A stretch of DNA of 64,000 bases from Cepaea nemoralis. Lineage: Eukaryota > Mollusca > Gastropoda > Stylommatophora > Helicidae. Location: NCBI GenBank assembly GCA_014155875.1, contig JACEFZ010011719.1:396001-460000 (forward strand), written 5' to 3'. The notes beneath the pieces were generated by a model that saw only the letters and a list, made by a program, of their open reading frames with translations, made no database searches and had not been told where the DNA came from. Of this stretch, positions 50,001 to 60,777 are shown in pieces (within the stretch, counting starts at the first letter, position 1; each line of letters starts with the position of its first letter). The translations under genes were made by a program, and so were the position numbers.

Positions 50001-53000
50001 CACTTCCTCTACAGAGATTCCATCCAAGGTAACGGGCTCTATCTACCCGTGGGTAAGTTCACTTCCTCTAGACAGATTCCATCCAAGGTCACGGTCTCTA
50101 ACTACCCGTGGGTAAGTTCACTTCCTCTAGACAGATTCCATACAAGGTAACGGGCTCTATCTACCCGTAGGTAAGTTCACTTTCTCTAGACAGGTTCCAT
50201 CCAAGGTGACGGGCTCTATCTACCCGTGGGTAAGTACACTTCCTCTAGACAGGTTCCATCCAAGGTAACAGGCTCTATCTACTCGTGGGTAAGTTCACTT
50301 CCTCTACACAGATTCCATCCAAGGTAACGGTCACTATCTACCCGTGGGTAAGTTCACTTCCTCTAGACAGATTCCATCCAAGGTAACGGGCTCTATCTAC
50401 CCGTGGGTAAGTTCACTTCCTCTAGACAGATTACACCCAAGGTAACGGGCTATATCTACCCGTGGGTAAGTTCACTTCCTCTAGACAGATTCCATCCAAG
50501 GTAACGGGCTCTATCTACCCGTGGGTAAGTTCACTTCCTCTACACAGATTCCATCCAAGGTAACGAGCTCTACCTACCCGTGGGTAAGTTCACTTCCTCT
50601 AGACAGATTACATCCAAGGTAACGGGCTCTATCTACCCGTGGGTAAGTTCACTTCCTCTAGACAGATTCCATCCAAGGTAACGGGCTCTATCTACCCGTG
50701 GGTAAGTTCACTTCCTCTAGACAGATTCCATCCAAGGTAACGGGCTCTATCTACCCGTGGGTAAGTTCACTTCCTCTAGACAGATTCCACCCAAGGTAAC
50801 GAGCTCTATCTACTCGTGGGTAAGTTCACTTCCTCTAGACAGATTCCATCCAAGGTAACGGGCTCTATCTACCCTTGGGTAAGTTCACTTCCTCTAGACA
50901 GATTCCATCCAAGGTAACGGGCTCTATCTACCCGTGGGTAAGTTCACTACCTCTACACAGATTCCATCCAAGGTATAGGGCTCTATCTACCCGTGGGTAA
51001 GTTCACTTCCTCTACACAGATTCCATCCAAGGTAACGGGCTCTATCTACCCGTGGGTAAGTTCACTTCCTCTAGACAGATTCCATCCAATGTAATGGGCT
51101 CTATCTACCCGTGGGTAAGTTCACTTCCACTAGACAGATTCCATCCAAGGTAACGGCTCTATTTACCCGTGGGTAAGTTCACTTCCTCTAGACAGATTCC
51201 ATCCAAGGTAACGGCTCTATCTACCCGTGGGTAAGTTCACTTCCTATAGACAGATTCCATCCAAGGTATCGGGCTCTATCTACCCGTGGGTAAGTTCACT
51301 TCCTCTAGACAAATTCCACCCAAGGTAACGGTCTCTATCTACCAGTGAGTAGCTTTGCTTCCACTAGACAGATTCCATCCAAGGTAACGGTCTCTATCTA
51401 TCCGTGGGTAAGTTCACTTCCTCTAGACAGATTCCATCCAAGGTAACGGTCTCTATCTACCAGTGAGTAGCTTTGCTTCCTCTAGACAGATTCCACCCAA
51501 GGTAACGGGCTCTACACAGATTCCATCCAAGGTAACGGTCTCTATCTACCCGTGGGTAAGTTAACTTCTTCTAGACAGATTCCATCCAAGGTAACGGGCT
51601 CTATCTACCCGTGGGTAAGTTCACTTCCTCAAGACAGATTAAATCCAAGGTAACGGGCTCTATCTACCCGTGGGTAAGTTCACTTCCTCTAGACAGATTC
51701 CACCCAAGGTAACGGTCTCTATCTACCCGTGAGTAAGTTCACTTCCTCTACACAGATTCCATCCAAGGTAACGGGCTCTATCTACTCGTGGGTAAGTTCA
51801 CTTCCTCTAGACAGATTCCATCCAAGGTAACGGTCTCTATCTACCCGTGGGTAAGTACACTTCCTCTAGACAGATTCCATCCAAGGTAACGGGCTCTATC
51901 TACCCGTGGATAAGTTCACTTCCTCTACACAGATTCCATCCAAGGTAACGGGCTCTATCTACCCGTGGGTAAGTTCACTTCCTCTAGACAGATTCCATCC
52001 AAGGTCACGGTCTCTATCTACCCGTGGGTAAGTTCACTTCCTCTAGACAGATTCCATCCAAGGTCACGGTCTCTAACTACCCGTGGGTAAATTCACTTCC
52101 TCTAGACAGATTCCATCCAAGGTAACGGGCTCTATCTACCCGTAGGTAAGTTCACTTTCTCTAGACAGATTCCATCCAAGGTAACGGGCTCTATCTACCC
52201 GTGGGTAAGTTCACTTCCTCTAGACAGATTCCATCCAAGGTAACGGGCTCTATCTACCCGCAGGTAAGTTCACTTTCTCTAGACAGGTTCCATCCAAGGT
52301 AACGGGCTCTATCTACTCGTGGGTAAGTACACTTCCTCTAGACAGATTCCATCCAAGGTAACAGGCTCTATCTACCCGTGGGTAAGTTCACTTCCTCTAC
52401 ACAGATTCCATCCAAGGTAACGGTCACTATCTACCCGTGGGTAAGTTCACTTCCTCTAGACAGATTCCATCCAAGGTAACGGGCTCTATCTACCCGTGGG
52501 TAAGTTCACTTCCTCTAGACAGATTCCATCCAAGGTAACGGTCTCTATCTACCCGTGGGTAAGTTCACTTCCTCTAGACAGATTCCATCCAAGGTAACTG
52601 TCTCTATCTAGCCGTGGGTAAGTTCACTTCCTCTAGACAGATTTCATCCAAGGTAACGGGCTCTATCTACCCGTGGGTAAGTTCACTTCCTCTAGACAAA
52701 TTCCACCCAAGGTAACGGTCTCTATCTACCAGTGAGTAGCTTTGCTTCCTCTAGACAGATTCCATCCAAGGTAACGGTCTCTATCTACCCGTGGGTAAGT
52801 TCACTTCCTCTAGACAGATTCCATCCAAGGTAACGGTCTCTATCTACCAGTGAGTAGCTTTGCTTCCTCTAGACAGATTCCACCCAAGGTAACGGGCTCT
52901 ACACAGATTCCATCCAAGGTAACGGTCTCTATCTACCCGTGGGTAAGTTCACTTCTTCTAGACAGATTCCATCCAAGGTAACGGGCTCTATCTACCCGTG

Positions 53001-53515
53001 GGTAAGTTCACTTCCTCTAGACAGATTCCATCCAAGGTAACGGGCTCTATCTACCCGTGGTTAAGTTCACTTCCTCTAGACAGATTCCATCCAAGGTAAC
53101 GGGCTCGGGTCACGGTAGGTTCGCTTCCTCAAATGCCATCCAAGGTAACGGGCTCTATCTACCCGTGGGTAAGTTCACTTCCTCTAGACAGATTCCATCC
53201 AAGGTAACGGGCTCTATCTACCCGTCGGTAAGTTCACTTCCTCTACAAAGATTCCATCCAATGTAACGGGCTCTATCTACCCGTGGATAAGTTCCCTTTC
53301 TCTAGACAGATTCCATCCAAGGTCACAGCCTCTATCTACCCGTGGGTAAGTTAACTTTCTCTAGACAGATTCCATCCAAGGTAACGGGCTCGGGTCACGG
53401 TAGGTTCGCTTCCTCAAATTCCATCCAAGGTCACAGCCTCTATCTACCCGTGGGTAAGTTCACTTCCTCTAGACATATTCCATCCAAGATCACGAACTCT
53501 ATCTACCCTTTCTAT
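41095..53515. repeat. 59-bp satellite array
   Basis: About 210 head-to-tail monomers, mostly 59 bp with 58-bp variants lacking one g. Monomer landmarks are cctctagacagattccatcc, aaggtaacgggctctatcta and cccgtgggtaagttcactt. Each monomer has the near-palindrome TACCCGTGGGTA and, when intact, a tctaga site. Composite variants recur: accagtgagtagctttgctt followed by a shortened monomer (ggctctacacagattcc) near 43200, 44480, 46390, 47660, 48700, 49430, 51470 and 52850. A block at about 43.7-44.8 kb is repeated at 46.85-47.95 kb with an offset of about 3183 bp. The last kilobase has two diverged monomers (gctcgggtcacggtaggttc near 53104 and 53389). No gene lies inside. Confidence 0.97.
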
Positions 53516-54594
53516 ACTTCTTCTTGTATATAAACACATGATCTCCGCGTGTGTCCTATCCAGCGCTAGCATCTTCTGGTACTCTGCTGATTGGCTTGAA
53601 TGTGTTTAGTTCTCTCTATAAATTCCACATGAGTGGAATTCTTCATTACTTCACCCCTATTCTGTTCATAAACTAATTCAAGAATGTTTGTAGTTTATTC
53701 TTAACTGCTTTGATCCTTCTCAGTGTATCTAATCCATACAACAGTAGGCCTATTATCTTCACGTTGAAGATAAAATCTCTAAGCTTGATGATATGTTAAC
53801 TTACTTTGCCCTCCACACATTTTCTAGCGCTATGAACTCTTCTTTTACTATTTTGTATTCTTACTTTAATTTATTTGAACGTCCATCCACGCCTCTCCCC
53901 TCCACACAGACACGCATCCCCCCTTTGCATCTGTGTCTTCATTGGGTATGAAACCAACGTGTGATTAGGAGGCGGAACTCCCTATTTTTCACTGTGTAGT
54001 TTAGGATGGTGACATTCAGCACTCCTAAGCCATGACATATATATACTCTCGTCTATAAGAGGTGCTGGCTCTGTGGCAAGGGGTTTACGAATGCAGTTGG
54101 AAATCCTGCATAACATGTTCGAAACACAGCTGTGATGGATTTGAGTGCAGGCGGCCTTCCATCGTTTCCGTACATAGGTATGAGTACCGGTCGTTCAGAA
54201 AGCAATGGCACACTACTGAACATAAACAAACATCCAAAAATTTTTGACGTTCTTTAAAGACTATCCAACTCTTTAACTATAAGAGATAGATTTATGAGAC
54301 TTCCCTCCGGATGGGTTCTTTATGGTGCGGCCTGTCTCGCTCTACGAAAGTTGTCCATTCCTTTTATAACTTCAGCATTCGATTCACGAAAGCAATGCGT
54401 CTTCTTTTCGGAGAACCTTAGGGACTTGTCGCTGGCGCTACCGGTGTTCGTTCTCTATGAGATGTTCGTGCCCTGAATGAAGACGTCCGAACCATATAAG
54501 ACAGATAGGAATATCAATTACAGCGGGGCCCTTGAGGCCACTAACACAGCACATAATTAAATTCACAAGAACTGATAGGCAGCCATAGAAGTAG
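53516..54594. other. Unique sequence with an old LINE scrap
   Basis: Flank right of the 59-bp array. Besides the LINE remnant at 53650-53792, I see only short open frames with no recognisable motifs (54062-54247 and 54294-54476). Confidence 0.4.
53650..53792 (-). pseudogene. Decayed LINE RT C-terminal remnant
   Basis: The minus strand reads IFNVKIIGLLLYGLDTLR, then KNKLQTFLN, a stop, and FMNRI. This fits the post-thumb consensus of RTE/L2-like LINEs (IFNxNVKxVLLYGxETW ... KLQTFIN-xCLRRI). Only about 47 residues remain, with one nonsense codon. The call rests on the spacing of LLLYG and LQTF. Confidence 0.55.
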
Positions 54595-54655
54595 TACGAA
54601 CAACCAAACTTTATTTTCAGAGAGTTAAGATTTGGTTACGCAGGCCCGTCTGACA
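54595..54655 (-). mobile_element. LINE 3' UTR end, second copy
   Basis: Closely matches the 3' UTR of the LINE at 34134-36860: aactttattttca, then ggttaagat or agttaagat, then gcaggcccgtct. It contains the same minus-strand AATAAA. The next part of that 3' UTR resumes at 57700, beyond the 40-bp array. Confidence 0.7.
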
Positions 54656-54737
54656 TGCAGACGGAAGTATAGTAGTCAAATTAGAGATATACGTTTGTCG
54701 AGTTTGTCATGTATCGACATACACTTGTTTCGACCTG

Positions 54738-57495
54738 AAGAAACAGTATGTTACAGGACATCAAGAACTTGTAGAGGAAGAAACAGTGTGTTACAAGACA
54801 TAAAGAGCTTGTAGAAGATGAACCTGTGTGTTACAAGACATAAAGAGCTTGTAGAAGATGAACCTGTGTGTTACAAGACATAAAGAGCTTGTAGAAGATG
54901 AACCTGTGTGTTACAAGACATAAAGAGCTTGTAGAAGATGAACCTGTGTGTTACAAGACATAAAGAGCTTGTAGAAGATGAACCTGTGTGTTACAAGACA
55001 TAAAGAGCTTGTAGAAGATGAACCTGTGTGTTACAAGACATAAAGAGCTTGTAGAAGATGAACCTGTGTGTTACAAGACATAAAGAGCTTGTAGTTGCAG
55101 AAACAGTGTGTTACAAGACATAAAGAGCTTGTAGAAGATGAACCTGTGTGTTACAAGACATAAAGAGCTTGTAGAAGATGAACCTGTGTGTTACAAGACA
55201 TAAAGAGCTTGTAGTTGGAGAAACAGTGTGTTACAAGACATAAAGAGCTTGTAGAAGATGAACCTGTGTGTTACAAGACATAAAGAGCTTGTAGAAGATG
55301 AACCTGTGTGTTACAAGACATAAAGAGCTTGTAGAAGATGAACCTGTGTGTTACAAGACATAAAGAGCTTGTAGAAGATGAACCTGTGTGTTACAAGACA
55401 TCAAGAACTTGTAGTTGGAGAAACAGTGTGTTACAAGACATCAAGAACGTGTAGAGGATGAAACAGTGTGTTACAAGACATCAAGAACGTGTAGAGGATG
55501 AAACAGTGTGTTACAAGACATCAAGAACGTGTAGAGGAAGAAACAATGTGTTACAAGACATCAAGAACGTGTAGAGGATGAAACAGTGTGTTACAAGACA
55601 TCAAGAACTTGTAGTTGGAGAAACAGTGTGTTACAAGACATCAAGAACGTGTAGAGGATGAAACAATGTGTTACAAGACATCAAGAACGTGTAGAGGATG
55701 AAACAATGTGTTACAAGACATCAAGAACGTGTAGAGGATGAAACAGTGTGTTACAAGACATCAAGAACTTGTAGTTGGAGAAACAGTGTGTTACAAGACA
55801 TCAAGAACTTGTAGAGGATGAAACAATGTGTTACAAGACATCAAGAACGTGTAGAGGATGAAACAATGTGTTACAAGACATCAAGAACTTGTAGTTGGAG
55901 AAACAGTGTGTTACAAGACATCAAGAACGTGTAGAGGATGAAACAGTGTGTTACAAGACATCAAGAACGTGTAGAGGATGAAACAATGTGTTACAAGACA
56001 TCAAGAACGTGTAGAGGATGAAACAATGTGTTACAAGACATCAAGAACGTGTAGAGGATGAAACAATGTGTTACAAGACATCAAGAACGTGTAGAGGATG
56101 AAACAATGTGTTACAAAACATCAAGAACGTGTAGAGGATGAAACAATGTGTTACAAGACATCAAGAACTTGTAGTTGGAGAAACAATGTGTTACAAGACA
56201 TCAAGAACTTGTAATTGGAGAAACAGTGTGTTACAAGACATCAAGAACGTGTAGCGGAAGAAACAATGTGTTACAAGACATCAAGAACGTGTAGAGGATG
56301 AAACAGTGTGTTACAAGACATCAAGAACGTGTAGAGGATGAAACAGTGTGTTACAAGACATCAAGAACTTGTAGTTGGAGAAACAGTGTGTTACAAGACA
56401 TCAAGAACGTGTAGAGGATGAAAGAGTGTGTTGCAAGACATCAAGAACTTGTAGTTGGAGAAACAGTGTGTTACAAGACATCAAGAACTTGTAGAGGATG
56501 AAACAGTGTGTTACAAGACATCAAGAAAGGTAGAGGATGAAACAGTGTGTTACAAGACATCAAGAACGTGTAGAGGATGAAACAGTGTGTTACAAGACAT
56601 CAAGAACCGTGTAGAGGATGAAACAGTGTGTTACAAGACATCAAGAACTTGTAGTTGGAGAAACAGTGTGTTACAAGACATCAAGAACGTGTAGAGGATG
56701 AAACAGTGTGTTACAAGACATCAAGAACTTGTAGCGGAAGAAACAATGTGTTACAAGACATCAAGAACGTGTGGAGGATGAAACAGTGTGTTACAAGACA
56801 TCAAGAACTTTTAGCGGAAGAAACAATGTGTTACAAGACATCAAGAACGTGTAGAGGATGAAACAGTGTGTTACAAGACATCAAGAACTTGTAGCGGAAG
56901 AAACAATGTGTTACAAGACATCAAGAACGTGTAGAGGATGAAACAGTGTGTTACAAGACATCAAGAACGTGTAGAGGATGAAACAGTGTGTTACAAGACA
57001 TCAAGAACTTGTAGCAGAAGAAACAATGTGTTACAAGACATCAAGAACGTGTAGAGGATGAAACAATGTGTTACAAGACATCAAGAACTTGTAGCAGAAG
57101 AAACAATGTGTTACAAGACATCAAGAACTTGTAGAGGATGAAACAGTGTGTTACAAGACATCAAGAACTTGTAGTTGGAGAAACAGTGTCACGAACTTGT
57201 AGAGGAAGAAACAATGTGTTACAAGACATCAAGAACGTGTAGAGGATGAAACAGTGTGTTACAAGACATCAAGAACGTGTAGAGGATGAAACAGTGTGTT
57301 ACAAGACATCAAGAACGTGTAGAGGATGAAACAGTGTGTTACAAGACATCAAGAACTTGTAGTTGGAGAAACAGTGTCACGAACTTGTAGAGGAAGAAAT
57401 AGTGTGTTAAAAGACATCAAGAACTTGTAGCGGAAGAAATAGTGTGTTACAAGACATCAAGAACTTGTACCGGAAGAAGCAGTGTGTTACAAGAA
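54738..57495. repeat. 40-bp tandem array in two blocks
   Basis: About 69 copies of a 40-bp unit. The left block (about 54780-55400) is nearly perfect: gtgtgttacaagacataaag, agcttgtagaagatg, aacct. The right block (about 55400-57495) uses gacatcaagaacgtgtagag and gatgaaacagtg with several recurring sub-variants (ttggag, cggaag, aacaatg). A 120-bp three-unit rhythm is visible near 55081-55220. Two copies share the same internal deletion (gtgtcacgaacttg at 57187 and 57373). Open frames here are repeat by-products. Confidence 0.97.
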
Positions 57496-57699
57496 CCGTG
57501 TGAGCAGTATCTTATATAGCACCATATATCTAGAATGAGGGTCGTGATATGTCCAATTTATTGCATGACATCGTATAGCAAGTATATTTATTACACGATA
57601 TCATATTTTCTCGATGTTACATCGCAGAATATGCATGAATGTTACACGATATTATAAGCCTTGCATTATAATGACATCAGATGCCAGTTCGTTTAAATA
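57496..57699. other. AT-rich spacer inside the LINE 3' UTR region
   Basis: AT-rich with recurrent ttacacgatat and gcatgac strings. The last part (ttgcattataatgacatc) weakly matches the 34.28-kb 3' UTR. No gene. Confidence 0.4.
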
Positions 57700-57850
57700 A
57701 CAGTTAGTTGCATATGCTTTACAGGACGTCGCAGTTCATGCCAGTATTGTTTGGCTGTTTGTGATCTTTAGGTAAATTTACGTTTAGTAGTTTGCGAATG
57801 TTTTCTGAATAAATGGCACCAATGCTATTTTATAACAAAAATCCCAACGC
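57700..57850 (-). mobile_element. LINE 3' UTR and ORF end, second copy
   Basis: Matches 34296-34430 on the same strand: gttgc-tat, ttacagg-acgtcgcagt, gccagtatt, ttacgtttagtagtttgc and ttttctga. It is the continuation of the 54595-54655 fragment, so the 40-bp array sits between two parts of one 3' UTR. The copy is truncated soon after 57850. Confidence 0.65.
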
Positions 57851-57976
57851 AAGGCGGCCTGCTGCTAAATCGAACGCAGCTATGATTTGAACGTAGTGTG
57901 TGGGATTATGAACTGCGTCTGTAACACCTTCGCCACGGAAGCCGTTATATGTCCTGTAAGCTAAATTAGGACAGTA

Positions 57977-58871
57977 ATGCAGTACGACAAGGGTGTGTTT
58001 TGTCACCAGATATCTTCTCTTTATATAGCGAAGTAATAATGAGAGAGATCAAAGAGATGCCAGGAATACTAGTTGGAGATTATAATATAAATAATATACG
58101 CCGTGCAGATGACACAGTATTGGTGGCAGGTATTTCAACAGACCTACACCAATTGCTGGACATTGTTATAACAGAGAGTGCAGGGAAATGATTCTCCTTG
58201 AATATCAAGAAAACAGTAACAATGGTGATATCAAACAAAATAGTGACACCAAAATGTGAAATAGAAATAGAAGGGGACATGCTTAACTAAGTGGATAATT
58301 CTAAATACCCAGGGGCATTTATATCATTAGATGAAAGATGTAAAACAGAGGTTAAGAGCAGAATAGGGCAAGCAAAAGCCGCATTTCAGAAAATGAAGAG
58401 TATCTTATGCAATAAGTCAATGTCACTGAATGTAAGAAAGAGAGTGCTGAAATGATAAGTAGAACCAGTTTTACTGTATGGCAGTGAATCTTGGAATATA
58501 AATAAACAAATTAAGAAGAATTTAGAAGCAACAGATATGTGGTTCCTGAGACCAATGTTGCGTATTCCTTGGACTGCCAGAGTAACTAACAACGACTGTC
58601 TGAGACAGGCTAATGAAACTAGAACATTATATACAACAATAAGACAGAGACAAACAGCTTTCTTCGTTCATGTGAAGAGAAGAGAGGCATTGGATAACAT
58701 CGTTACAACTGGAAAGATCGAGGGGAAGAGAGGCAGAGGCAGACCAAGAGAAATGATGCTAGAATACCATCAGCTTAGTTGATCCAGAACACTAAAGACC
58801 GAGATCTGTGGGGAGACATGAACGCCTACGCCAGCTGGCAGGGCACGTGATGATGATAATGATGATGATAA
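57977..58871 (+). pseudogene. LINE RT C-terminal half with GATGAT tail
   Basis: Plus-strand remnant beginning at RT motif B (VRQGCVLSPDIFSLYSE). Motif C reads IRRADDTVLVAG, with the usual aromatic residue before ADD replaced by arginine. The thumb follows (SLNIKKTVTMVI, EIEIEGDML, KVKSRIGQAKAAFQK-type), then VLLYGSESW, MLRIPWTARVTN, a basic stretch (KIEGKRGRGRPREMM) and LWGDMNAYASWQGT-stop in a TGATGA tail (58849-58871). There are several nonsense codons (after TESAGK, after EGDMLN, a double stop before VEPVLLYG) and a frame change near 58780. The endonuclease and most of the RT palm are missing. Related in its C-terminus to the fragment at 40865. Confidence 0.85.
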
Positions 58872-59234
58872 GCTAAATAAATGCCCAATAAGCAACAGAT
58901 ATGTCCAGCAGACAACATATATCATACTCCCAGTAAGGAACATATATGTACAGGATGCTGGATGTCAGGAGGACAGTGACTTTAACATGATTGTAACTGA
59001 AAGGCTGATTCTGACCCAAACTGGGGCAGCTGGTCTACGATGTACTTTAAGAAATATGTCGGTTATCTTGCGTGCAAATCAAAGGTGAGATCAACAAGAC
59101 AAATATGTATCGATCTTGCGCAATGGGTTGGAATGTGGTGTCAATGAAATGCGTAAACAAGTATTAGTGGCACGACCGGTCAAGGTGTACTCGCAACTAG
59201 TACGTGATATGCTTAAAAAGTATGTGATTGCATC
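58872..59234. other. Unique spacer
   Basis: Between a LINE tail and the TTC tract. I see nothing recognisable. Confidence 0.4.
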
Positions 59235-59423
59235 CTTCTTCTTCTTCTTCTTCTTCTTCTTCTTCTTCTTCTTCTTCTTCTTCTTCTTCTTCTTCTTCTT
59301 CTTCTTCTTCTTCTTCTTCTTCTTCTTCTTCTTCTCCTTCTCCTTATTCTTCTTCTTCTTCTTCTTCTTCTTCTTCTTCTTCTTCTTCTTCTTCTTCTTC
59401 TTCTTCTTCTTCTTCTTCTTCTT

Positions 59424-59453
<30 letters not shown>
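59235..59453. repeat. (TTC)n microsatellite
   Basis: About 72 TTC repeats with only a CTCC/TTATTC interruption near 59334-59347. It produces poly-F, poly-S, poly-K and poly-R open frames on both strands. Purine/pyrimidine asymmetric and likely unstable. Confidence 0.97.
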
Positions 59454-59454
<1 letters not shown>

Positions 59455-59589
59455 ACATCCAGCCATTTCTGAGACTGGCGAGTGAAAGAAGAGCTTCGTA
59501 ACACAGTTAACGTAGAGCAAGTATTTTGATATTGGTTCTGGAGAAACATTTTATATACTCGCCAGAATCCGATTTATTCTCACGATGCT
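59454..59589. other. Short spacer
   Basis: Between the TTC tract and a LINE fragment. No feature seen. Confidence 0.4.
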
Positions 59590-60690
59590 GCTTGCTAACT
59601 CATATCTCCCTTTGGCTGCAGACAGGGAACATTCCTGTAGAAAGACCTGACAGACACAGTTAAGGGCCACATGCTGAACAGAGGAATATCTTGGATGGCC
59701 CAGGGAGAGGACACAATCAGAGAAGTGTGCATGCTTTAGAACATTGGAAGAGGGGAAGAGTGGACCAGAATGCTAGAGGAAATTTCACACATGTGCAGAG
59801 TCATAACTAACATTGTGTTTGATTGGGCGGCAGACATCACTGAATGGGAAGTGCAACAATTAATCTACAACAATTCGCAGCTAGGCGATATAATTATCTA
59901 CGCGGATGGCTCTATGGTAAGAGGGGAAAAAAAAGTGCCTGGGGGTCCGTGGCGAAGGTTAATGGACGGTGTTTGGTGCCTGGCATATAATACCACAACA
60001 TCTAGTCTGAGATTCAAAGTGAAAACAGTCACGATTGAATTCCGCTAGATGTAAGACTAACATCACACGCATGTCGTCATTGTAACGGACTCACGAAGTA
60101 TGATTTGACATGTGAAGACAGGCATGCTTCGGGTAGAGTGGCAGGCTTCCTTTCAACAATACACAATCGAAAGCATCTTTTGGATTTTGTCCTCAGGACA
60201 TGCAGGTGTGGTGGGAAATACACAAGCCGCAGATTTCCTGGGTCTCCATCCCTAGGTGAGGTGGTGTTGCATGATAAGGCAGGTGTGATCGGGTCCCTTT
60301 CTGTCTCTGGAACTGTAAAGATTAGTTTCTTCTTCGTGCCAGGGCATACGGGAGTGCAAGGAAATGAGCGGGCTGACAAGCTCGTGGGTAAGGCTACTGT
60401 TGAGGGCGGACGCGCCATGGACCAGGCTGACATTCTGAATGCTCTCCGAGAAGTAAGACTTTTGCTAGAACCAAGTTATGACTGTGAACCTACAACCATG
60501 GTCAGACTGCCAGGACTGCAAATTAAAAGAGGGGTGGCCAAACAAGAACACTACGCAGGAAGCCAAGAAGATTGATAAACCAACACAGAACTGGTATCGT
60601 TAGCCGCTACACGATGCGGGATTTGCTGAGGAGGGGATCCGAGCACTATGGACTGGATTGCTCAATGTGCAATGAGGATGATATATCGAC
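59590..60690 (+). pseudogene. LINE RNase H fragment, mosaic of two families
   Basis: The plus strand begins at the connection region (LAADREHS, GISWMAQGEDTIREVC). RNase H follows at 59770-60048: IIIYADGSMV keeps the first aspartate, but the second motif reads RFKVKTVTIEF, with lysine where the catalytic glutamate should be. At about 60195-60290, in another frame, is SSGHAGVVGN then LGEVVLHDKAGVI, resembling the 38.1-kb family. Immediately afterwards a second RNase H end appears (FFFVPGHTGVQGNERADKLVG, then MDQADILNALREV), matching the 33.4-kb family. Two GHxG motifs in a row cannot belong to one normal domain. A one-base deletion after AGSQ (about 60562) shifts the tail. The copy ends near gaggatgatatatcgac. 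Confidence 0.8.
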
Positions 60691-60711
60691 TAACTAACTA
60701 ACTAACTAACT
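60690..60711. repeat. (CTAA)n tail between two LINEs
   Basis: Five copies of CTAA/TTAG. The plus-strand LINE ends into it (its 33.7-kb relative has a shorter aactaacta at the same place), and on the minus strand it follows the short 3' UTR of the RTE-type LINE as (GTTA)n. Either element could own it. Confidence 0.75.
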
Positions 60712-60777
60712 CCATTGGCACCTTTCCGTCTTGACAGACGATAGTTTGGTACATTGTGATTCAAAAAGGCTTAATAA

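Noticed and set aside
46833..53533. Plus-strand frames of 63-73 codons in the 59-bp array
   Set aside because: Repeat translations that appear only where single-base indels shift the register.
56655..56861. 68-codon frame with a QHQERVEDETVCYKTSRTC-like repeat
   Set aside because: Translation of the 40-bp array, with no conservation beyond the repeat.
945..57495. CRISPR-like direct repeats
   Set aside because: Head-to-tail monomers without unique spacers, in a eukaryotic context. These are satellites.
59091..59549. Poly-K, poly-R, poly-F and poly-S frames over 34, 39 and 59 kb
   Set aside because: Pure trinucleotide microsatellites read in every frame. No flanking coding signal.
945..60711. 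Telomeric or tRNA/rRNA sequence
   Set aside because: No TTAGGG-type array, cloverleaf or rRNA core was found. The GTTA run at 60690 is a LINE tail.
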